From Methanocella arvoryzae MRE50 (GTDB lineage: Archaea; Halobacteriota; Methanocellia; Methanocellales; Methanocellaceae): DNA of 64,000 bases. The stretch lies in assembly GCF_000063445.1 (NCBI RefSeq), contig NC_009464.1, forward strand, positions 620,001-684,000, read 5' to 3'. Below the pieces are notes generated by a model, which was not told where the DNA came from, made no database searches, and worked only from the letters and a program-made list of their open reading frames with translations. Made by a program: the position numbers and the translations under genes. Shown piece by piece: positions 36,328 through 45,095 of the stretch (positions within the stretch are counted from its first letter, which is position 1; each line of letters begins with the position of its first letter).

Positions 36328-36339
36328 AGTATATATAGG
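36328..36339 (-). promoter_or_regulatory. TATA box upstream of the rpl3 leader
   Basis: CCTATATATACT on the minus strand is a strong archaeal box A; transcription would start near 36308 and run into the hairpin-rich stretch and then rpl3. No nearer TATA box is obvious; a weak candidate lies near 35828-35836. Confidence 0.65.
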
Positions 36340-36460
36340 TTGCGTCTACAAATGACGTGGACGGGCGTCGAAAATGGGGCGGGGCATCTTCTGATGCCTT
36401 GAAGTAGATCATAACAAGACAGTACATGATATAATGGTGCCGATCGAGCCATTTGATTTT

Positions 36461-36790
36461 TCAATAATTAAACAACCGCTCGCATTCTTTATGCGTCATC
36501 CAGTCAACGATTACAGATATCGCCGTATCGCCGTCACTGATGACAAAGTACAATAACCTCCAGCCGTCAGGAAGATCGTATTTCCAGAGATTACTAAGCC
36601 CATACTTTTTCTTTTATGCCCCAGGAATCAACTTCTTAGGTATCTGAGTACCGGAAAAGGCATTTTCACTTAAGCGATCTATTGCACTGGTTAGAGCTGA
36701 ATGGAGGAGTTTATCTTCGGACGTGGAATGCTCAAGCCGATTTAACTTTTCTTTAATAGTATGATCAGCAAGGCCAACCTTAAATTTCAC
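36461..36790 (-). pseudogene. RelE/ParE-type toxin, broken by an in-frame stop
   Basis: From GTG at 36790 the frame runs 58 codons to TAA (36616-36614), then continues in the same frame to TGA at 36461. The second half (LSNLWKYDLPDGWRLLYFVI, then VDWMTHKECERLFNY) is clearly a RelE-like toxin of the archaeal type. A single TAA within IPGA*KKKYG interrupts it. The intact upstream winged-helix gene is probably its former antitoxin partner. Confidence 0.75.
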
Positions 36791-36858
36791 ATAAATGCAA
36801 AAATCATATGCATATTCAGCATTATAAATAGCTGACGTATAGCCTGCTTATCAGCTGG

Positions 36859-37140
36859 TTACTTAATAATCAGGCCTTCATCGGCAAGATATTTCTTAAC
36901 CAGCTCCGGGTTCCACACCCAGCAAACATGGCCATCAGCATCAACGCCAATCTTACCAGATTCAAGCAGATAGTCAAAGATCACTTTATAGGTCTGGTAC
37001 ATCATCTTTTTCGGCAGGTGTTCCCATAGCGCCCGCTTCTTATACTCGCCGCTGTGCTCTTCGATAAAGTGCTCCACCATTTTGATTGTATCGAGTTTTG
37101 GCTGATGGATTATTTTGTCGTGCTCGTCTATCTCAATCAC
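36859..37140 (-). CDS. winged-helix protein, probable antitoxin/regulator
   Basis: The 93 residues start MIEIDEHDKIIHQPKLDTIK and form a compact helical domain with a wing-like end (GKIGVDADGHVCWVWNPELV). It lies 68 bases upstream of the broken toxin on the same strand, the usual antitoxin-first order. A TATA-like AAGTTTATATAAC lies near 37156-37172. The family call rests on context as much as sequence. Confidence 0.6.
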   Translation of the reverse strand: MIEIDEHDKIIHQPKLDTIKMVEHFIEEHSGEYKKRALWEHLPKKMMYQTYKVIFDYLLESGKIGVDADGHVCWVWNPELVKKYLADEGLIIK

Positions 37141-37254
37141 GCCAGATCACCTATTGTTATATAAGTTTATATAACATTCCCATATTAAAGGTTTTGTACA
37201 GTATAATGAAAATAGGTGTAATCGGTACCAGACAGATTCCATATTATACCCTTT

Positions 37255-37440
37255 TTAGTGACATGCGCTCGCCTGACGAGAAATTGGGATTTTCAGGCAG
37301 AGGCTATGAAAAATTGAAAGTTAGCCCTGTGTGAGTCGAAAATACCGCCAGGCCCGCCAAGGTGCCAGGCACGCCAAGAGATATTTTTCATTGAATGCCA
37401 AGAGGCTAAGCACTCGCCTCATGAAAACTGGTTTTTCAAG
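37255..37440 (-). repeat. dispersed repeat A, inverted copy
   Basis: The minus strand reads TGGCGGTATTTTCGACTCAC, then an AGGGCTAACTTTCAATTTTT motif and CATAGCCT. This is the same repeat found three times at 56.9-57.2 kb in the opposite orientation. Further CGCCAAG-type fragments lie at 37340-37400 and again near 37735-37815. Apart from repeats, 37141-37892 holds no credible gene. Confidence 0.7.
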
Positions 37441-37497
37441 TTAAGCCGATGAAAAACTCCTGGAGGTCGGGGAGTTCCCGGGAGGCGGGGGAGGATT

Positions 37498-37661
37498 TTC
37501 AAGCTGGGAGGTTGGAGAGGGTAGCGAGGTCTGAGAGGAGGTTGGGGAGTGTGGAAAGGTTTGGGAGGATTTTTTAAAGATATTCTCTCTGACCTCCGGG
37601 TACCTCACATAACCTCCTCTCTGATCTCCATGACCTCCCTGACCTCCCAGCTTGAACGTTC
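37498..37661. repeat. repeat B: purine/pyrimidine-rich inverted repeat
   Basis: TTCAAGCTGGGAGGT at 37498-37512 is the exact reverse complement of 37642-37656. Between them are GAGG-rich then CCTC-rich tracts. A 17-bp piece (37645-37661) recurs inverted at 58081-58097, where related GAGGTAAAGGAGGAACGTT units lie. Confidence 0.65.
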
Positions 37662-37892
37662 TCTCTGAACTCCGTGAACCTCTCAGACCTCCTCCCTGGC
37701 CTCTCAACACCTCCCTGACCCAGATGTTCATGGAACGCCAAGCCAATATTCGCACTAGAGCGATTCCGATCAAAAAGCCCGTGGCGGCCCTGGCTTCCTG
37801 GCGAGCGTGGCGGCCCGATAGCACCCGGCAGAGATACTGTCTGGATTAATCAATTAATTATAAAAGTATGTGAATGCAATTTTGATATTAAT

Positions 37893-38825
37893 ATGACACC
37901 CAAACCCGGCGCACCTACAGTTGAAGAAGAGAAATTCGACTTAAGCACAGATCAAGAGATTGATCAGCACTTTGAAGCGGGCATGGACTTCCGCGACATG
38001 GGCAATTATGGCAGAGCAGTCGAGGAATTCCGGAAGATGAGCGAGCTTGAGCCGGACGATGCCGAAGCTCACAGACTGCTTGGAGAGGCACTCTACCGAA
38101 ATGGCGCATATGAGGAGGCGCTAAAAGAATTCGATAAGGCCATCCAGCTGGATGAGGACTATACTGAGGCCCGCTACTGGAAATCGATCGTCTACGCGAA
38201 AATGGGACGGGAGAAAGAAAGCAGCCAGGAGTATAGAACCGCCTACGATAGCGACCCTGAGGATGTCGAGCTAATGTACGAGTGGGCTAAAGAAGTCGCG
38301 GCCGCAGGGAAATATTATGAGGCTATCAGGGTGTACAGAGATATACTGATAGCTCACCCGGAATATTATGAAGCCAGGGTCGACCTGGGAAGCGCGTTGA
38401 TCAGGGCAGGGAAGGAGAACGAAGGATACGAGGAATATGCGCTGGCGAGAGCCTCGGACCCGGATAACCCGATGATCCCTTTTATGATAGGCGAATTCCT
38501 GCTTTCTATGGATAGGCTGGACGAGGCGCTGGACGCGTTCAAGTCCGCACAGGAGCTGTCGCCGAATGCGCCGGATGTGTATCGGCGGATCGGGGATGTT
38601 TTGCATCGTAAGGGTAGGGTTGACGAGGCGATTTCTGAGTATAAGAAAGCGATTCGGCAGAAGCCGCATGATGTGGAGCTACATGCTGGGCTCGGAGATC
38701 TGTACCTGGAGAAGGGGATGAAGGATGATGCGGTGAGAGAGTATCGGAGGGTGAAGAAGTTAGAGCCGGAGTTTCCGCTGTCGGAGAAAGGGGAGAGGAT
38801 GGTGGGTTCAGCTAATTGGAAATGA
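37893..38825 (+). CDS. TPR-repeat protein
   Basis: The 310 residues form about seven tetratricopeptide repeats, for example GNYGRAVEEFRKMSELEPDD, GAYEEALKEFDKAIQLDEDY, GKYYEAIRVYRDILIAHPEY and GRVDEAISEYKKAIRQKPHD. It is acidic and soluble, with no signal peptide. Related repeats occur in the broken TPR gene at 53.5-54.3 kb. It likely binds other proteins. Codon use changes near its end towards the AT-rich island. Confidence 0.85.
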   Translation: MTPKPGAPTVEEEKFDLSTDQEIDQHFEAGMDFRDMGNYGRAVEEFRKMSELEPDDAEAHRLLGEALYRNGAYEEALKEFDKAIQLDEDYTEARYWKSIVYAKMGREKESSQEYRTAYDSDPEDVELMYEWAKEVAAAGKYYEAIRVYRDILIAHPEYYEARVDLGSALIRAGKENEGYEEYALARASDPDNPMIPFMIGEFLLSMDRLDEALDAFKSAQELSPNAPDVYRRIGDVLHRKGRVDEAISEYKKAIRQKPHDVELHAGLGDLYLEKGMKDDAVREYRRVKKLEPEFPLSEKGERMVGSANWK

Positions 38826-38870
38826 TCATATTCAAAAGGTATTTTGTATATTGGATTTATTGTTAGATAG

Positions 38871-39509
38871 ATGGGCGAAATAATAAAAAATCTGCTAAAC
38901 TGGCATAAAAAGAATTATCGTCCTTACCCATGGCGAAATGTATCATCACCATATATGGTGATGATTGCTGAATTTATGTTACAAAGAACAAGAGCTGATC
39001 AAGTAGTCCCGGTATATAACCAATTTTTAAAGAAGTATCCAGATGTAGATCAATTAGCTGAAGCAGATATCGAAGATATAAAGGCAACTCTTAAACCTCT
39101 TGGATTATACTGGCGTGCCAATCACTTTAAAATGGCAGCTGAATATATCCAAAGGACTTTTTCTGGCAACATTCCAGATAATAAAGAAGACCTTAAAAAT
39201 ATTCCCGGTGTAGGTGATTATGCAGCTGGAGCAATATTAGCAGTAGCTTTTAGAAAAAAGAGTTGCATTGTGGATAGCAATATTGCCAGGGTATTAAACA
39301 GATACTATGGTTTAGGGCTTAATGGAGAGATTAGAAGGAAGAAGGAAATTGTAGAGCTTGCATGCCAACTGTTCAACCATAAAGAACCTAATAAAATTTT
39401 ATTTGCGATAATAGATTTTAGCGCCATTGTATGCACCCCAGTAAATCCAAAGCATGGGATCTGTCCTTTGAAAAACAATTGTTTATATTATAAAAATCTG
39501 GAAAAATAG
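38871..39509 (+). CDS. HhH-GPD DNA glycosylase, Mig-like G/T mismatch type
   Basis: The 212 residues resemble Mig of methanogen plasmid R-M systems, a thymine-DNA glycosylase that removes T from G/T mismatches left by deaminated 5-methylcytosine. Shared points: PWRNVSSPYMVMIAEFMLQR, the helix-hairpin-helix IPGVGDYAAGAILAVAF with Tyr where Mig has its Tyr, catalytic Asp in IVDSNIARVLNRY, and the end DFSAIVCTP. The cluster motif reads C-x6-H-x2-C-x5-C, so the second of the four usual [4Fe-4S] cysteines is His. AT-rich like the neighbouring defence genes; its stop is eight bases from the AIPR stop, facing it. Confidence 0.82.
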   Translation: MGEIIKNLLNWHKKNYRPYPWRNVSSPYMVMIAEFMLQRTRADQVVPVYNQFLKKYPDVDQLAEADIEDIKATLKPLGLYWRANHFKMAAEYIQRTFSGNIPDNKEDLKNIPGVGDYAAGAILAVAFRKKSCIVDSNIARVLNRYYGLGLNGEIRRKKEIVELACQLFNHKEPNKILFAIIDFSAIVCTPVNPKHGICPLKNNCLYYKNLEK

Positions 39510-39517
39510 TTGTACAC

Positions 39518-41341
39518 CTATAATTCATCATCTTCCAGATCTGCTGCTGTTTGTTCGCCTAATTGTACATAAGCATTTGGACCTTTTTCAACCAGCTCTG
39601 CAATTAGTTCAACAGGGAGGTCTATGGTTGAGTCGAGTAATTTCGTCCAGCACTGCTCCTTTTTACACCATTCAGTTATGTTTTTACCGTCAGGAGGATT
39701 CGTTATGTGCTTATGAACTTCTTTAGAAAACAATACTATAGCATTCGACATAGCTTCGGAGATATCTTGCTCTTTCCAGATTCTATTTAGGTTAATACGG
39801 TTATTCGTTTTATAATAGATAAGAGCTAATGTATAGGTGACAATGTTAGCACGATAACCACCGTACTGCTGGCTATGGATGATTTTTTCGGCACGCTTAA
39901 AGAGTATTGCTTTAGAAATCAGATCTTCATAGTATTGCTTATCAGGGACAAAATCTTTTATTTTATTTAGAGTGCCCATGAATTCGTTAAAATTTTTCTC
40001 AGCGCCACGGCTTACTATGTGCGGTAATAAATTCCATGTATTTTCAAATTTGGCCATGTCTGTTTTTGTGAATTTTTGTGATGAAGGGTAAATTGATTCA
40101 AAGGTTTTCTTATCGGCGGCTGTTCTCTGTCTACCCTTTTCATCAAGATATTGACCACGAGCTCGTTCATAATACCACCGTGTTTGAAGGTTCATACCTT
40201 TCTGAACAGGAGCCCATATTGTCCTTGATAATTCTTCCAATTTAACATGGAATGGATTATTTGAAGAGAAATCAGCAATATTAATCTTATTTTGACTATT
40301 CGCAAATGCTGATATCTTTGGTACAAAACTATCGATCATTTCAGGGTTTTTAAGTACAGTCAATTTCATTGGCACTATAATTTCAGAGACGTCTGCCTTA
40401 TCTTTTATACAAGCGTTATATATTGAAGCGGTTGTTTGTCCACCATTTACTATTTGAAAATCTTTAACTCGCGTTATCGTAGGAGTTCCAGAAGTATCAA
40501 GTTCAACGCTTTCTGCAGTTGCAGATAGTCCATTGTTATATGCCAAGAACATATGAGGCTCTTCAAGAATCGTTTTTCTTATCCCTTTATTCACATTACC
40601 TTTTACTTGCAGAAAAGCTCTCACATTTCTTTCCAGTAATCTTGACCCGTATTTCCTGTATATCTCAAAAAGCGTTTTTCCCGGGATTAATGCTAAGTAC
40701 GAGGTATAGACTGAATTTGGTTTTGATATTGGCAAGCATGGCACTGATGACCCACAATCTTGTATAAAATCGATTTCTATCGGTTCCCTGCGATTGCCCG
40801 AACTTCTCAATCTGTGTAAACGTCGGATATCCCATAAATGTTTTGTGATGATAAGAGTACCATCATCAAGATTATCCGAAGAGTCAAGATTGGCAATACC
40901 ATCAGTGATTAAGAAGAATCGTACAGTTCGGAGTACACCTCTCATACTATAGATATTTAGCGACATATCAAAGTGGGGAGACGATTCTTCGAGTGAAAAG
41001 TGATATCCTTCCAGGGATTTTTTTAAGTAGTTGACGATCCATTTAAAAACTACATCTACTTCAGTTTTCGAAATCTTTTCAGGTGGATTTGTTCCACGAT
41101 ATATGGCAACGAATAGGTCTAATCTATTTTCCTCGTTATTAATACTATACCCATTTACTTTAATACCCCTGCTTTTATGGTAACATATAGTAATATCATC
41201 GATTTCTCCGGACTCAATAAGATATTCTGCGAATTGTTCTACAAATTTATCTTCGATAAAAGTTGCATCAAGTTGAGCCTGGTTGATTACATCTTGCGAA
41301 AAGGTTTCAGCAAAATCGTTTAGCTCGGAGTCGAGATCCAT
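39518..41341 (-). CDS. AIPR-family protein
   Basis: This 607-residue protein matches the AIPR (abortive infection phage resistance) family; the hallmark is KDFQIVNGGQTTASIYNACI at about residues 305-325, with IPMKLTVLKNPEMID after it. Such proteins occur beside Z1 and restriction genes and are thought to act in phage defence; the biochemical role is not settled. It is the last gene of the ATPase-Z1-nuclease row; its ATG abuts the previous stop. Confidence 0.87.
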   Translation of the reverse strand: MDLDSELNDFAETFSQDVINQAQLDATFIEDKFVEQFAEYLIESGEIDDITICYHKSRGIKVNGYSINNEENRLDLFVAIYRGTNPPEKISKTEVDVVFKWIVNYLKKSLEGYHFSLEESSPHFDMSLNIYSMRGVLRTVRFFLITDGIANLDSSDNLDDGTLIITKHLWDIRRLHRLRSSGNRREPIEIDFIQDCGSSVPCLPISKPNSVYTSYLALIPGKTLFEIYRKYGSRLLERNVRAFLQVKGNVNKGIRKTILEEPHMFLAYNNGLSATAESVELDTSGTPTITRVKDFQIVNGGQTTASIYNACIKDKADVSEIIVPMKLTVLKNPEMIDSFVPKISAFANSQNKINIADFSSNNPFHVKLEELSRTIWAPVQKGMNLQTRWYYERARGQYLDEKGRQRTAADKKTFESIYPSSQKFTKTDMAKFENTWNLLPHIVSRGAEKNFNEFMGTLNKIKDFVPDKQYYEDLISKAILFKRAEKIIHSQQYGGYRANIVTYTLALIYYKTNNRINLNRIWKEQDISEAMSNAIVLFSKEVHKHITNPPDGKNITEWCKKEQCWTKLLDSTIDLPVELIAELVEKGPNAYVQLGEQTAADLEDDEL

Positions 41342-42349
41342 TTAATCCCCTCGTAAGCATTTTATTAATAATTCTTCCGGAACTGTAAAGTGATTACACT
41401 CAGATACATTAATTGTATAATGAACGTCACCAACACCATTTACCAAATTTTTACCGATAATTCTTGGGAAACCTTCAGCAACTTTATAGATATTTCGATT
41501 TCGGATAATGTAAAAGACGCCCATATAACGATCAATGTGGGCATTAATATATCCTGCAGTTATTAAAGATTCTTCAAATTTTTTTGATGCTTCAAAATCA
41601 TCTTTAATAATTGTTCTTATGGACTCCACCACTTCAGGCAATGTTTCTCCATCTGTAACACCATTTATTAAAGATATGTGATATAGATAAAGATAATCAA
41701 TTCCAGTATCATCCAGTTGTTGTTCGCTGGATATCGTTAATTTTTCATGTTGTTTGCTTATAGTCGTTTTTACCTCAATCGCTGTTTTTACAAATTTAAA
41801 GTCTTGAGGGTATTTTTCTGGGCCTTTCCAGGAGTCAATACTTTTTTTAGCGCCCAATAGTGGTAGCAGGAATTTACGTAAAACCCATAACTCACCATAT
41901 AGGCCTCTTTGAGCTTCACTACTAAGACCTTCTGGATCATACTGATCAAGGAACTGTTGCCATTTTAACAATCTTCCAAAAAATACGCTTACCGCCTGTT
42001 TCTCAGTTTCTAAATTTTTTATATGATCAATGATATCTTGAACAAGAGATGTAAAAACATCGCTAAATCTATTATTTGTTAATATTAGTTCAAGGTATAC
42101 AGACTTGTTATCATCTGGCAGAATTATCGACTGGACTTCAAATCCTTTTGATTTTGGATATTCGATGGCAATTGGTATATTCTGCTGAGATGTAACAAGA
42201 AGTAACACTCGACGATTTCGTGGTTTTTCGTAACCTAAAAATATATTAAATTTGGTATCGGCAGTTATTCTTATTTTTTGTATACCAGATGAAGACTTAT
42301 TTTTAGCTTCTTCTTCAAGTTTTACCCAAATAGTGTTAATATCATTCAT
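41342..42349 (-). CDS. PD-(D/E)XK nuclease-like protein (DUF4420-like)
   Basis: The 335 residues resemble the DUF4420/PD-(D/E)XK family associated with Z1-type defence genes. The likely nuclease core is GPEKYPQDFKFVKTAIEVKT, with the Asp and the E-x-K motif, and AQRGLYGELWVLRKFLLPLL before it. It probably cuts DNA for the system. It overlaps the Z1 gene by 8 bases. Confidence 0.8.
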   Translation of the reverse strand: MNDINTIWVKLEEEAKNKSSSGIQKIRITADTKFNIFLGYEKPRNRRVLLLVTSQQNIPIAIEYPKSKGFEVQSIILPDDNKSVYLELILTNNRFSDVFTSLVQDIIDHIKNLETEKQAVSVFFGRLLKWQQFLDQYDPEGLSSEAQRGLYGELWVLRKFLLPLLGAKKSIDSWKGPEKYPQDFKFVKTAIEVKTTISKQHEKLTISSEQQLDDTGIDYLYLYHISLINGVTDGETLPEVVESIRTIIKDDFEASKKFEESLITAGYINAHIDRYMGVFYIIRNRNIYKVAEGFPRIIGKNLVNGVGDVHYTINVSECNHFTVPEELLIKCLRGD

Positions 42350-45095
42350 TTTCTAAGAACTCCACATCGCCAACGCTGTTTACTCGATAGCCAATTCTTG
42401 TTGCAGTTTTACTACTTGGGAAGCTAATTGCAAGTCCAATCACAGGTTTAGTGATATTAGTATTATCTAATTTATTATGGTCTAAGGGATATATAAGTAA
42501 CAAGCCCCTATGAGAAGGTCGGACATCTCGGATAGCTTCTGGAGTAGGCGTATCACTCATTGTCCCATCAGACTTTATCGATCTACTTAATGCCAATTTT
42601 AATTCTTCGTCAGATAAATCAATATATTCATCCCTTCTACTGATTATATGGCTTTTTGCCATTTGGTAGAATTCATTTGGATTAGTTTCGTTTGCATTTC
42701 GCCGTTCGACTAATCCAACAGGATATCCGCCGATAGTATAATGATTATCAGCATTATTTTTATTTATTAAAGCAACTGTCCATTGTTTTAACTCATTATG
42801 TTTTTGTTGAGCTTGTATATAATGAGTTAAGATTCTCGAGTCAGTTACTGCAGAATAACCTTCTATTTGTATATTATTAAGTAGATCGATGATACTGCTT
42901 GCGGAGACATTTTCCCATAAATAATTCCCCCATTTTTCGCTGTGCTGACCTCTCTTTTTAATAAATTCATTAAATGCGTTAAAATTCTTCTCGATTATGG
43001 CATTGCTAAGGTTAAACTTTACTGATTCAACAAGACGTCCTTCATATGATAACTGCATATCCCTTCCATACCTCATTTTATTTTTCGCAGTTATAAGAAG
43101 GATATCCCCCGGGTCAGTTCTTACTCTTAAACCATAATCTTCAGGCCTTCGACCCATAGCAACCATGTACTCGAATTCTCGTTTTAATTCTTCACTGGCT
43201 TTTGTAATATGTTTATACCGATCAACAAGTTCATCGGTCGTATACAGTCTGCAGAGGTCTACATAACCTGGCCGATGACCAAACCAGCGCCCCATTTGCA
43301 TCAAGGTATCATACATATTTGAAGTACGAAGATAATAACTAACTGTTAAACCTTCAAGGGTTAATCCTCTTGAAAGTTTATCTCCGCCAATTATAATAGC
43401 ATTTAGTCCATTAGGTGATTCTTTATAATCAAGTACATCCGCAACTGTACCATTTACCGTTTTTATGATGATTTTACTTGCGGCTTTTTGAAGATTATCC
43501 TTTATTTGCTTCCACTCAAGAGAGGTAATTCTTTGATCAAAGAAACGTTCTATAACGGCATGTGTTGTAGGTTTATAGTCGGTGAACCAGAGTTCTTCGA
43601 GTTCATTGAATATATTAGATTCTGATCTGCCATCCCCATATTCAATACGTTTCTTTAATGATTCGAGTTCTTCAGATACAAGATCTCTGACACGGGTTTG
43701 TACATCAGTATATCTGGTAACATGAATTAACATAGAATTATGAGATTTGTCTTGCCCACGGGCAATTCTCGCAGCACTCGATATTATAAATGATTTAATT
43801 GCTCTTTTTAATGATTCAGGTAAAGAATTTGGCCGGTGACCCTTCTTATGGTTATCCGGAATAAAATCAGTATAATCATCCACAATCCGGATTATTGGAA
43901 GCCCCTCTTCGTGCTCGATACCAACTGAATTATCTTCATCTATACCAAAGACTTTTTTTGGACCGATATATGACGATGCTGCTGGCAAATTTAAAATAAA
44001 ACTACGAGGGAAAAGATCCTCCCCTTCCCTGTCGGTGTCACCACGAGGTAAAATAAAAATATTAGCAAAGGGTGTTGCAGTGTAACCTACATAAGCGCTT
44101 TTTTCAAATGCATCTAACAATTTTCTAATGAGGCCATTAATTATCGTAGGTTCAAACTCATCCGATACCTGACCATCATCATCGAATTCAATTTGTTTTG
44201 TGTTTATTGAAGCATTATCCGCTTCATCATCGATTATTAGTAATGGGATATTTCTAACAATCGGTCGATTAGTAGAAGGGTCTCTTTCTTTCTGGACATT
44301 GGTCGCTGAATAGTATAAATTTTCAAGTACAGATTTATTTTTCTTAATTACCAGTATTACGGGATCATTTCCATTAATGATACTTATCTGTCTGTGCTTT
44401 TTAAAATCACCATTTTCGTCACGATTTGTAAGAGATTGTGCGCTAAAGAATTCTATTCCCTTTAATCGACCAACGCCGATGCGGATATTTGCGGTTGAAT
44501 AATTCATACTCTGTTTTGTGTCATAACCTAAGATGCCTTCATCTATACGCATCTGAGTCTGACTTCTAAGGCTATTATGAACCCCTGCCAGTACGATTAT
44601 CAATTTATAACCAGCGTCTATTGCTTTGCATATTAGGCCAATATAATTAGCCGTTTTCCCTGATTGGACCTGTCCAACAACCATACCTCTACAGTCCCAT
44701 TTTCCCGGCCTTTGTGGATCCTCTAGACGCTGAATTATTTGATCTACGTTGTCACCCAGGCCTTTTGTAGTAATTTCAGCCCAGCCATTTTCTTCCTGGA
44801 GATATCTAACATATCTATTCCAGAATCTCCAGTTAATCTGATCTTTACGATCGTAAAACCAATTCTGATGTGCTTTAGGGTCGCCATCTAATGCTTTACC
44901 AATATCTATCCATGTGCTACATGAAGCTTCTATATCCCGTTTTAACATATCCCAATCGATTATTATGTCCGGATATTCGATACTAGCCATTATTTTTACA
45001 GCCCTAATTTTTTTATCAATAACATCCGAACTAGGCGTTTGTTCAACGGTTAACTGTCCCAAAACTAATTTTTTAGCTTCATTATAGTTAAACAT
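42342..45095 (-). CDS. Z1-domain ATPase of a restriction-like defence system
   Basis: This 917-residue protein is a Z1-domain ATPase, a helicase-like P-loop enzyme found with MutL/MORC-type ATPases and methylases. Visible are a Walker A (GQVQSGKTANYIGLI, about residue 143), an acidic Walker B (LIIDDEADNASIN), and the Z1 block SRGLTLEGLTVSYYLRTSNM followed by MQMGRWFGHRPGYVDLCRLY. It presumably moves on or remodels DNA for the nuclease. It overlaps both neighbours by 8 bases. Confidence 0.9.
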   Translation of the reverse strand: MFNYNEAKKLVLGQLTVEQTPSSDVIDKKIRAVKIMASIEYPDIIIDWDMLKRDIEASCSTWIDIGKALDGDPKAHQNWFYDRKDQINWRFWNRYVRYLQEENGWAEITTKGLGDNVDQIIQRLEDPQRPGKWDCRGMVVGQVQSGKTANYIGLICKAIDAGYKLIIVLAGVHNSLRSQTQMRIDEGILGYDTKQSMNYSTANIRIGVGRLKGIEFFSAQSLTNRDENGDFKKHRQISIINGNDPVILVIKKNKSVLENLYYSATNVQKERDPSTNRPIVRNIPLLIIDDEADNASINTKQIEFDDDGQVSDEFEPTIINGLIRKLLDAFEKSAYVGYTATPFANIFILPRGDTDREGEDLFPRSFILNLPAASSYIGPKKVFGIDEDNSVGIEHEEGLPIIRIVDDYTDFIPDNHKKGHRPNSLPESLKRAIKSFIISSAARIARGQDKSHNSMLIHVTRYTDVQTRVRDLVSEELESLKKRIEYGDGRSESNIFNELEELWFTDYKPTTHAVIERFFDQRITSLEWKQIKDNLQKAASKIIIKTVNGTVADVLDYKESPNGLNAIIIGGDKLSRGLTLEGLTVSYYLRTSNMYDTLMQMGRWFGHRPGYVDLCRLYTTDELVDRYKHITKASEELKREFEYMVAMGRRPEDYGLRVRTDPGDILLITAKNKMRYGRDMQLSYEGRLVESVKFNLSNAIIEKNFNAFNEFIKKRGQHSEKWGNYLWENVSASSIIDLLNNIQIEGYSAVTDSRILTHYIQAQQKHNELKQWTVALINKNNADNHYTIGGYPVGLVERRNANETNPNEFYQMAKSHIISRRDEYIDLSDEELKLALSRSIKSDGTMSDTPTPEAIRDVRPSHRGLLLIYPLDHNKLDNTNITKPVIGLAISFPSSKTATRIGYRVNSVGDVEFLENE

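Noticed and set aside
37652-37849. Small frame FMERQ...LASWRAWRP, also at 56727-56969 on the other strand
   Set aside because: The similarity comes from the dispersed CGCCAAG repeats, not from a shared protein; neither has an RBS.
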